Assembly: GCA_951394045.1 (NCBI GenBank)
Contig: OX595986.1
Location: 4,121,534-4,185,533, forward strand
DNA length: 64,000 nt
Source: Nitzschia sp. DOCU1
Taxonomy: Eukaryota > Bacillariophyta > Bacillariophyceae > Bacillariales > Bacillariaceae
Reading direction: 5' to 3'
Shown: positions 55,324 through 64,000 of the stretch, in pieces
Layout: each line of letters opens with the position of its first letter
Numbering within the stretch: position 1 is the stretch's first letter
Program-made: the position numbers and the translations under genes
The notes under the pieces: generated by a model
Seen by the model: the letters and a program-made list of their open reading frames with translations, nothing else
Told to the model about the DNA's origin: nothing
Databases searched by the model: none

Positions 55324-55406
55324 GGGATAGAAACTTTTTCAAAACAAAGATTTTTTCTACAATATGTTGTAGTTGGGTATTGTTCGAACCAATCACCATG
55401 ACGAGT

Positions 55407-55831
55407 CTAGTCTTCGATCTTTCCCTTTCCAGTTGCCAATCGGTACATGCCAACACCGATGCGCATCAGACCGATTCCACCCAAGACAAATCCAAAAGCA
55501 GCAACCGCTCGATCGGTGGGATGCTTCAACCAACTAGGGTTGGCCTCTCCTTGAAGGGTACCTCCGGCGCATTGAATCTTTCTCATTTCCGCAACCTATT
55601 ACAATACAAAAGAAACTGCGTTAGCATGCACCGTTCGAGCAATAATAAAATTTGGGGGATGCTTCCGGGTTCTTTTGGGGTCACCCGCGGCACACACCCG
55701 ACGTAACGAGAACGCACCTTATCGGGGTAATTGGTGAGGTAATCGATGAAACCTCTCTTTTGTTGTTGTTGCACAGGTGCCCGGAGGGCAAGTGTGCGGG
55801 AGGCGATGACTCGGGTGGCAGCCAAGGACAT
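55407..55831 (-). CDS. small mitochondrial membrane protein, COX7a-like, two exons
   Basis: Exon 1 55831-55718, exon 2 55595-55407, intron 122 nt (GTGCGTTC...TAATAG); 100 aa. Sequence: presequence MSLAATRVIASRTLALRAPVQQQQKRGF, then IDYLTNYPDKVAEMRKIQCAG, a LKHPTDRAVAAFGF segment, one membrane helix (GFVLGGIGLMRIGVGMYRLA) and a basic end GKGKIED. The LK-P-D---...-G-Y pattern before and within the helix resembles cytochrome c oxidase subunit 7a, and the size fits, but identity is not certain. It is convergent with COX20, ending 84 bp from it. Confidence 0.65.
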
Positions 55832-56339
55832 GGTAAAAAAGGAATGTATTGTGGTGGACAAACACAAGAGGATCCTCCAGAATGGGCGTTTCTTGGTTTT
55901 CCGACGGTCTCTCTCCTTCGCCTACGCCATTGGCGATGTGGGCCCACGCACGGCGGTGCATGCGTTCGGATTTCGGGGCGTTGGTTGAACGGATAAATGG
56001 ACAGACCGAAAATACTAAACGTTTTGATTACTTTGATTAGAATTGGGGATTGCGGAAGGAATCGTTGAGTCACGACTGACGTGTTCAAGAATGAGATCTG
56101 CTCTCTGCTGCGAACAACTCGAGGGCAAGTGCTGCCGACGATGACGGCTGATGATGAATATGACACCGTTGCGAGCGACCAGGAGTAATATTCTGGCGGG
56201 ACAGCATCATCACACACGACAGAAATCATTCGAAGTGCGCAAGACATAAAGTCTAGTTGAAAGAAGCATTCAAAGCGTTGATCAAGAAAATCGCGTTCAC
56301 GAAAGAAAACGAGCCAATAACGAAACAACGCAAGGAACA
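55832..56339. promoter_or_regulatory. divergent upstream region, COX7a-like and SOUL genes
   Basis: 508 bp between divergent starts. No supported gene. Confidence 0.4.
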
Positions 56340-57557
56340 ATGCAAGCACCCCTTCTGGCAGTTTTGGCCATCTTATTGACCCCGGAGTATGTACGTGCTT
56401 TCCAAAGCATTTCGACCGATTTCCGTTCTCAGATACGTTCGAGCAACTTAATCTGCCTTGCGGCATCGAAAGTTGGAACCAACGAAATTGAAAAAAACAA
56501 ACAGGCCGTCACAAAATTGAAAGGTGTATTGGAAAGAGAATACGTTTCATTTTTTGCCCCGATGCAAAAGGAGTATTACTCGAAGGATGTTTCTTTTGAC
56601 GATCCTATGACAAGCCTGAGTGGTGTGGACGCCTATCAAAGCAATGTTGATATGCTTGCGTCGAGAACATTGCTGGGAAAGATTCTGTTCGACGACGCAG
56701 GCATCGTCTTGCATTCAGTCACAGGAGGAGAAGTAGCTCAAGATGGAAGTATTTCGAATATTATTACTCGATGGACTCTGAGAGTTACTGCCAAAATCTT
56801 GCCATGGAAACCTACAGCCAGGTTCTCTGGGATTTCGGTGTACGAAGTTTCGCCTGGTGGCAGCGAAGGAGTCTTGGTTGATCATCAAACCGATTATTGG
56901 GATTCAATTAATTTGAAACCACGGTCTGGCGGAGAATACCAAAAAGTTGACAAGTCGATCGCGGTGAAAGACTTTCTTGGCCAGCTGAAACCAGAGAATG
57001 CCATTGCCATTGCGGCTGGTCCTGAACTGCCATATCAACTTCTACGTCGAGGTGACAGCTATGAAGTGCGGCGTTATCCATCGTATACGGCTGCAAAAAT
57101 ACCGTATAACCGTCGTGATGAAGGATACGACGTTCTGGCTACAATCACTCAAGGCGCAAACCCTTTGGCACCATCGTTACAAGAAGTTCCAAACCGAGAC
57201 GATGAGGACAAGACAATGTCTTGGCCTCTAACATTCGCAGCACCCGGGTCATTCGATCCGCCACCCGTGCCGGAAAGTGTTTTGAAAAAGGCTAGCGATC
57301 CTACATGGGGTGATAGTGTAATTGAGACGATTCCAAGCAAAGTTATCGCAATTGGAAACTACGCCGACGCTAGCGTCGGGCCCATTGTTCGAAGGGCCGA
57401 CAAGCAGCTCAGGGAGGCATTAGAACGCGATGGCATCAAAGTCTCGACCAATACAGAGAAATCGGTCAAGTTTGCGCAATATGACGCGATATATAGCCTA
57501 GGAAAACGGCGTGGAGAAGTGTGGATCGAATTGGAAGATGGAGGGCACCCTTGGTAA
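56340..57557 (+). CDS. plastid-targeted DUF2358 plus SOUL heme-binding protein
   Basis: Single exon, 405 aa. The start MQAPLLAVLAILLTPEYVRA|FQSI is a signal peptide with Phe right after the predicted cut, the hallmark of diatom plastid proteins (ASAFAP-like). A Ser/Arg transit segment follows. Residues about 55-190 match the DUF2358 (NTF2-like) domain: VLEREYVSFFAPMQKEYYSKDVSFDDPM, ITRWTLRVTAKILPWKP, GVLVDHQTDYWDS. Residues about 220-405 are a SOUL/HBP domain (LPYQLLRRGDSYEVRRYPSY, IAIGNYADASVG, YDAIYSLGKRRGEVWIEL). This pairing is known from plant chloroplast proteins; SOUL proteins bind heme or tetrapyrroles. Exact role unknown. Confidence 0.88.
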   Translation: MQAPLLAVLAILLTPEYVRAFQSISTDFRSQIRSSNLICLAASKVGTNEIEKNKQAVTKLKGVLEREYVSFFAPMQKEYYSKDVSFDDPMTSLSGVDAYQSNVDMLASRTLLGKILFDDAGIVLHSVTGGEVAQDGSISNIITRWTLRVTAKILPWKPTARFSGISVYEVSPGGSEGVLVDHQTDYWDSINLKPRSGGEYQKVDKSIAVKDFLGQLKPENAIAIAAGPELPYQLLRRGDSYEVRRYPSYTAAKIPYNRRDEGYDVLATITQGANPLAPSLQEVPNRDDEDKTMSWPLTFAAPGSFDPPPVPESVLKKASDPTWGDSVIETIPSKVIAIGNYADASVGPIVRRADKQLREALERDGIKVSTNTEKSVKFAQYDAIYSLGKRRGEVWIELEDGGHPW

Positions 57558-57786
57558 TGATAAGCACTTTTAAATGATATGAATGCCGTACAACGATGTT
57601 AGTAGATTTCCCAGAAAGGCAAGTCAATACTTTTCATGTGTTCGCTTTCTTCGGGCGATTAATACATGTAGTTGCTATTTTAATATTCCTCTTAGCTATC
57701 ATAGAGCAATTCTGTCGCCATCACCGCCACTTCTCATTTGCGTTGGTCCGACTGTCGGCCGCCCACCTGGTATCTTATCTACCAGT

Positions 57787-60700
57787 AGGACTGTCGGAAT
57801 CGTATACACGACTTCATTAGTCATACAAGTCCATTATACAGAAAGTGTATATTTTTCCGCACTACCCGGCAGTAGTATGCCACGTTATTTGCACGGTGGG
57901 ATGGCGCTACCGTGGGTATGTTCGGAAATTTATACATCAATTTGTCCGAGCTGTATAATTTTCTGCCCCCACACGAGTAGCAATCGATCGGTACGAGTAG
58001 CAGTCGATCGTACCTGTCGACTTGTTTGACCAATGCAGTTGTTTAGGGATCATCAACTCTATTGTAAGTCTGCACTTGGATGGCGACAATGAAACCGAGC
58101 TCTGTGCTTCTTGCACCCATTGTCAATTTTGCGTCAGGTTGCCGCCAAGGTGCCTGCAAAAAACAAATAGGACAGTAGGCGTCTCTCATAGTAGGAGTCG
58201 TCGACAACATCATATTTGGTGCCCCCTCGTGCTAAAGTAGGGCTATACCAGTATTGAATGGATTATTTAAACCAACTTTTGTCTGCTAGGGATCATAATA
58301 CTACTACGGTTTCATGCTGCTAGAACGAGATGACACTACTGTTAGCAGTACTAATACTACCCCGAAGGCGGCGGTGCTCAAACAAATGCAGCAGAAGCAC
58401 GTGTCCAACTATCAATTTGGTGGTAATATACTAGTAGAGTTAAAGCAATATAGGGCAAGCACTACTGCCAGTAGTAGTATTGCAACTGGCTACTCACCAG
58501 CAATAGCAGAGTAGGTGTCGTGCTACTAGTTGTGATTGCTTGTCAATTGATAGCAGTGCCAGTCACTCTGTGAGAGCATGAAATACTAAGAATTTGCCCC
58601 ATGTACTATCGGTTTGCCAGCAGCAACCACAGGGTTGTCGTGGTCGTCCACAACTTTACAGAAGTAGCAATGGAAGTTGATTGTCGCCATTGTGGAAATA
58701 AAGAACCGACCGATGATTTGAAAGTAGCCCTGGCTGCGGTGGTAGCCTAGTAGTGGCAGCTTGATGTAGCCACCAATTGGTAGCAGCGGCCATGGTGGTG
58801 GCGTCATTGTCCATGCCTTTGCAGCAGTAGTAATGCAGCAGCCCAGAAGTTGATTGTCACATTTGTGAAAATAAAGGAACAACCGCCAATTAAGCAGTGC
58901 TGCTGGCGGTGGTGGTTTGGCCAGAAAAATAGCAATGCACAATTTTCCAACCATTCTTCTTCGACCTGGCAATGAGGATTTGCCAATGTCGCAATTATCT
59001 TGTTCTTATCTTCCATTCTTCGTCGATGTCCCGACAATGAAAAGTGCTGACATCGCATTGTAGCATGTGAAGGCAAGGGCCTTCCAATGATCCATTTAAA
59101 ATCGCTGGTTGCTCAAATGTAGCTCTTCCATGGTAGTCTGTATGTCCTTATGCTGGCAGGTAGAGCCCTGAATGCACCTTAGATGGGACGGGTTGTTCAG
59201 CAATGAAGCAATGACTTCGTTTGTTGTTGTTGTTGTTGTTGTTGCCATGATGCTGCCACTACTTGTGATGGTGGTGGTCGTCGTTTCGCCGCGGTCTCCC
59301 AATGCTGGGTGACCGGTCGTATTGGTCATATCCCTTCAGTCATGAGTGTTGAGTCTTATTATACACGTTCGTTCCCATGTGTATAAAATTCCGACTCACT
59401 TTAAGGACTGTCGGAATCGTATACACGACTTCATTAGTCATACAAGTCCATTATACAGAAAGTGTATATTTTTCCGCACTACCCGGCAGTAGTATGCCAC
59501 GTTATTTGCACGGTGGGATGGCGCTACCGTGGGTATGTTCGGAAATTTATACATCAATTTGTCCGAGCTGTATAATTTTCTGCCCCCACACGAGTAGCAA
59601 TCGATCGGTACGAGTAGCAGTCGATCGTACCTGTCGACTTGTTTGACCAATGCAGTTGTTTAGGGATCATCAACTCTATTGTAAGTCTGCACTTGGATGG
59701 CGACAATGAAACCGAGCTCTGTGCTTCTTGCACCCATTGTCAATTTTGCGTCAGGTTGCCGCCAAGGTGCCTGCAAAAAACAAATAGGACAGTAGGCGTC
59801 TCTCATAGTAGGAGTCGTCGACAACATCATATTTGGTGCCCCCTCGTGCTAAAGTAGGGCTATACCAGTATTGAATGGATTATTTAAACCAACTTTTGTC
59901 TGCTAGGGATCATAATACTACTACGGTTTCATGCTGCTAGAACGAGATGACACTACTGTTAGCAGTACTAATACTACCCCGAAGGCGGCGGTGCTCAAAC
60001 AAATGCAGCAGAAGCACGTGTCCAACTATCAATTTGGTGGTAATATACTAGTAGAGTTAAAGCAATATAGGGCAAGCACTACTGCCAGTAGTAGTATTGC
60101 AACTGGCTACTCACCAGCAATAGCAGAGTAGGTGTCGTGCTACTAGTTGTGATTGCTTGTCAATTGATAGCAGTGCCAGTCACTCTGTGAGAGCATGAAA
60201 TACTAAGAATTTGCCCCATGTACTATCGGTTTGCCAGCAGCAACCACAGGGTTGTCGTGGTCGTCCACAACTTTACAGAAGTAGCAATGGAAGTTGATTG
60301 TCGCCATTGTGGAAATAAAGAACCGACCGATGATTTGAAAGTAGCCCTGGCTGCGGTGGTAGCCTAGTAGTGGCAGCTTGATGTAGCCACCAATTGGTAG
60401 CAGCGGCCATGGTGGTGGCGTCATTGTCCATGCCTTTGCAGCAGTAGTAATGCAGCAGCCCAGAAGTTGATTGTCACATTTGTGAAAATAAAGGAACAAC
60501 CGCCAATTAAGCAGTGCTGCTGGCGGTGGTGGTTTGGCCAGAAAAATAGCAATGCACAATTTTCCAACCATTCTTCTTCGACCTGGCAATGAGGATTTGC
60601 CAATGTCGCAATTATCTTGTTCTTATCTTCCATTCTTCGTCGATGTCCCGACAATGAAAAGTGCTGACATCGCATTGTAGCATGTGAAGGCAAGGGCCTT

Positions 60701-63700
60701 CCAATGATCCATTTAAAATCGCTGGTTGCTCAAATGTAGCTCTTCCATGGTAGTCTGTATGTCCTTATGCTGGCAGGTAGAGCCCTGAATGCACCTTAGA
60801 TGGGACGGGTTGTTCAGCAATGAAGCAATGACTTCGTTTGTTGTTGTTGTTGTTGTTGTTGCCATGATGCTGCCACTACTTGTGATGGTGGTGGTCGTCG
60901 TTTCGCCGCGGTCTCCCAATGCTGGGTGACCGGTCGTATTGGTCATATCCCTTCAGTCATGAGTGTTGAGTCTTATTATACACGTTCGTTCCCATGTGTA
61001 TAAAATTCCGACTCACTTTAAGGACTGTCGGAATCGTATACACGACTTCATTAGTCATACAAGTCCATTATACAGAAAGTGTATATTTTTCCGCACTACC
61101 CGGCAGTAGTATGCCACGTTATTTGCACGGTGGGATGGCGCTACCGTGGGTATGTTCGGAAATTTATACATCAATTTGTCCGAGCTGTATAATTTTCTGC
61201 CCCCACACGAGTAGCAATCGATCGGTACGAGTAGCAGTCGATCGTACCTGTCGACTTGTTTGACCAATGCAGTTGTTTAGGGATCATCAACTCTATTGTA
61301 AGTCTGCACTTGGATGGCGACAATGAAACCGAGCTCTGTGCTTCTTGCACCCATTGTCAATTTTGCGTCAGGTTGCCGCCAAGGTGCCTGCAAAAAACAA
61401 ATAGGACAGTAGGCGTCTCTCATAGTAGGAGTCGTCGACAACATCATATTTGGTGCCCCCTCGTGCTAAAGTAGGGCTATACCAGTATTGAATGGATTAT
61501 TTAAACCAACTTTTGTCTGCTAGGGATCATAATACTACTACGGTTTCATGCTGCTAGAACGAGATGACACTACTGTTAGCAGTACTAATACTACCCCGAA
61601 GGCGGCGGTGCTCAAACAAATGCAGCAGAAGCACGTGTCCAACTATCAATTTGGTGGTAATATACTAGTAGAGTTAAAGCAATATAGGGCAAGCACTACT
61701 GCCAGTAGTAGTATTGCAACTGGCTACTCACCAGCAATAGCAGAGTAGGTGTCGTGCTACTAGTTGTGATTGCTTGTCAATTGATAGCAGTGCCAGTCAC
61801 TCTGTGAGAGCATGAAATACTAAGAATTTGCCCCATGTACTATCGGTTTGCCAGCAGCAACCACAGGGTTGTCGTGGTCGTCCACAACTTTACAGAAGTA
61901 GCAATGGAAGTTGATTGTCGCCATTGTGGAAATAAAGAACCGACCGATGATTTGAAAGTAGCCCTGGCTGCGGTGGTAGCCTAGTAGTGGCAGCTTGATG
62001 TAGCCACCAATTGGTAGCAGCGGCCATGGTGGTGGCGTCATTGTCCATGCCTTTGCAGCAGTAGTAATGCAGCAGCCCAGAAGTTGATTGTCACATTTGT
62101 GAAAATAAAGGAACAACCGCCAATTAAGCAGTGCTGCTGGCGGTGGTGGTTTGGCCAGAAAAATAGCAATGCACAATTTTCCAACCATTCTTCTTCGACC
62201 TGGCAATGAGGATTTGCCAATGTCGCAATTATCTTGTTCTTATCTTCCATTCTTCGTCGATGTCCCGACAATGAAAAGTGCTGACATCGCATTGTAGCAT
62301 GTGAAGGCAAGGGCCTTCCAATGATCCATTTAAAATCGCTGGTTGCTCAAATGTAGCTCTTCCATGGTAGTCTGTATGTCCTTATGCTGGCAGGTAGAGC
62401 CCTGAATGCACCTTAGATGGGACGGGTTGTTCAGCAATGAAGCAATGACTTCGTTTGTTGTTGTTGTTGTTGTTGTTGCCATGATGCTGCCACTACTTGT
62501 GATGGTGGTGGTCGTCGTTTCGCCGCGGTCTCCCAATGCTGGGTGACCGGTCGTATTGGTCATATCCCTTCAGTCATGAGTGTTGAGTCTTATTATACAC
62601 GTTCGTTCCCATGTGTATAAAATTCCGACTCACTTTAAGGACTGTCGGAATCGTATACACGACTTCATTAGTCATACAAGTCCATTATACAGAAAGTGTA
62701 TATTTTTCCGCACTACCCGGCAGTAGTATGCCACGTTATTTGCACGGTGGGATGGCGCTACCGTGGGTATGTTCGGAAATTTATACATCAATTTGTCCGA
62801 GCTGTATAATTTTCTGCCCCCACACGAGTAGCAATCGATCGGTACGAGTAGCAGTCGATCGTACCTGTCGACTTGTTTGACCAATGCAGTTGTTTAGGGA
62901 TCATCAACTCTATTGTAAGTCTGCACTTGGATGGCGACAATGAAACCGAGCTCTGTGCTTCTTGCACCCATTGTCAATTTTGCGTCAGGTTGCCGCCAAG
63001 GTGCCTGCAAAAAACAAATAGGACAGTAGGCGTCTCTCATAGTAGGAGTCGTCGACAACATCATATTTGGTGCCCCCTCGTGCTAAAGTAGGGCTATACC
63101 AGTATTGAATGGATTATTTAAACCAACTTTTGTCTGCTAGGGATCATAATACTACTACGGTTTCATGCTGCTAGAACGAGATGACACTACTGTTAGCAGT
63201 ACTAATACTACCCCGAAGGCGGCGGTGCTCAAACAAATGCAGCAGAAGCACGTGTCCAACTATCAATTTGGTGGTAATATACTAGTAGAGTTAAAGCAAT
63301 ATAGGGCAAGCACTACTGCCAGTAGTAGTATTGCAACTGGCTACTCACCAGCAATAGCAGAGTAGGTGTCGTGCTACTAGTTGTGATTGCTTGTCAATTG
63401 ATAGCAGTGCCAGTCACTCTGTGAGAGCATGAAATACTAAGAATTTGCCCCATGTACTATCGGTTTGCCAGCAGCAACCACAGGGTTGTCGTGGTCGTCC
63501 ACAACTTTACAGAAGTAGCAATGGAAGTTGATTGTCGCCATTGTGGAAATAAAGAACCGACCGATGATTTGAAAGTAGCCCTGGCTGCGGTGGTAGCCTA
63601 GTAGTGGCAGCTTGATGTAGCCACCAATTGGTAGCAGCGGCCATGGTGGTGGCGTCATTGTCCATGCCTTTGCAGCAGTAGTAATGCAGCAGCCCAGAAG

Positions 63701-64000
63701 TTGATTGTCACATTTGTGAAAATAAAGGAACAACCGCCAATTAAGCAGTGCTGCTGGCGGTGGTGGTTTGGCCAGAAAAATAGCAATGCACAATTTTCCA
63801 ACCATTCTTCTTCGACCTGGCAATGAGGATTTGCCAATGTCGCAATTATCTTGTTCTTATCTTCCATTCTTCGTCGATGTCCCGACAATGAAAAGTGCTG
63901 ACATCGCATTGTAGCATGTGAAGGCAAGGGCCTTCCAATGATCCATTTAAAATCGCTGGTTGCTCAAATGTAGCTCTTCCATGGTAGTCTGTATGTCCTT
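57787..64000. repeat. tandem array of a 1,617-bp unit, at least 3.8 copies
   Basis: Head-to-tail units at 57787-59403, 59404-61020, 61021-62637 and 62638-64000 (cut by the window end). All compared positions and every translated frame are identical between copies. Each unit contains a (GTT)7-type microsatellite (about 59219-59243 in unit 1), a 20-bp doublet cgagtagcaatcgatcggta/cgagtagcagtcgatcgta, and an internal imperfect 40-bp repeat (58673-58712 and 58846-58887). Longest frames are 128, 90, 89 and 77 codons, none recognised. The 77-codon minus frame (ATG...TTTTTTTNEVIASLLNNPSHLRC) is only possibly coding. Left flank 57558-57786 is the SOUL 3' region. It could be a satellite, or an amplified transposon-related element. 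Confidence 0.93.
59379..59426. repeat. inverted repeat at array junctions (possible terminal inverted repeats)
   Basis: At each junction the end of one unit, gtgtataaaattccgac (59379-59395), and the start of the next, gtcggaatcgtatacac (59410-59426), are inverted copies with two mismatches in 17 bases, separated by 14 bp. The same pair recurs 1,617 and 3,234 bp on. Read per unit, gtcggaat..tatacac is at the left end and its inverse at the right end, as in a terminal inverted-repeat element. Confidence 0.75.

Noticed and set aside
57787..64000. CRISPR array or rDNA array
   Set aside because: The period is 1,617 bp with no short repeat-spacer structure, and no rRNA sequence is recognisable.
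57787..64000. Unit frames of 66-128 codons as genes
   Set aside because: Frames overlap on both strands, are low in complexity and match nothing known. I list them only within the repeat.

Overview
The window looks like nuclear DNA of a diatom, most likely a raphid pennate species. I infer this from intron-bearing genes with short GT-AG introns (about 65-300 nt), mitochondrial presequences, a signal peptide plus Phe plastid-type leader on a SOUL protein, a urea-cycle type ornithine carbamoyltransferase, a B12-dependent methionine synthase, and single-pass LRR membrane proteins without kinase domains. The species is not fixed by anything I can see. There are no operons, rRNA genes, CRISPR arrays or recognisable tRNAs.

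Layout. 0.6-14 kb is dense housekeeping: a protein-histidine methyltransferase and an aldo-keto reductase (tail to tail), a five-exon mitochondrial pyruvate carboxylase, a CoA-type Nudix hydrolase, ornithine carbamoyltransferase (head to head with a class V PLP aminotransferase-fold enzyme) and a coiled-coil protein. 14.3-20.7 kb is one 2116-codon reading frame for cobalamin-dependent methionine synthase in which the homocysteine- and folate-binding half is present twice. 20.7-22.7 kb has no clear gene. 22.7-31.2 kb holds UBE2S, a three-KH RNA-binding protein, COX11, a MIF-like protein with a leader, and a secreted acidic repeat protein. 31.5-35.9 kb has two divergent LRR membrane proteins; a third lies at 50.2-51.8 kb. 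36.2-41.8 kb has RNase H2 subunit C, two divergent paralogous TPT/nucleotide-sugar-type transporters with the same 26-nt first exon, and an FkbM-type methyltransferase frame interrupted by one in-frame TGA. 41.9-45.1 kb is gene-poor and repeat-rich. 45.2-57.6 kb holds a PPR protein, a TLC-domain (ceramide-synthase-like) membrane protein, LRR number three, the 2-oxoglutarate dehydrogenase E2 subunit, COX20, a small COX7a-like protein and a plastid DUF2358-SOUL protein. From 57,787 to the window end there is a head-to-tail array of a 1,617-bp unit, three full copies plus a partial fourth, apparently identical.

Functional themes. Many genes serve mitochondrial carbon, nitrogen and respiration: pyruvate carboxylase (anaplerosis), OGDH E2 (TCA cycle), OTC (urea cycle/arginine), Nudix, COX11, COX20, the COX7a-like protein and PPR. 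Their proximity is probably chance, since they are separately transcribed. The points most worth following up are the internally duplicated methionine synthase with a homogenised core and diverged edges, the 1.6-kb tandem array with inverted repeats at its junctions, the TGA-interrupted FkbM gene, the MIF homologue whose catalytic proline is buried behind a leader, and three small repeats at 42.6-42.9 kb with compensating hairpin stems.

Exon boundaries were placed by eye from GT-AG signals, frame continuity and family alignment. They agree with codon phase in every multi-exon gene listed, but none is supported by transcript data.
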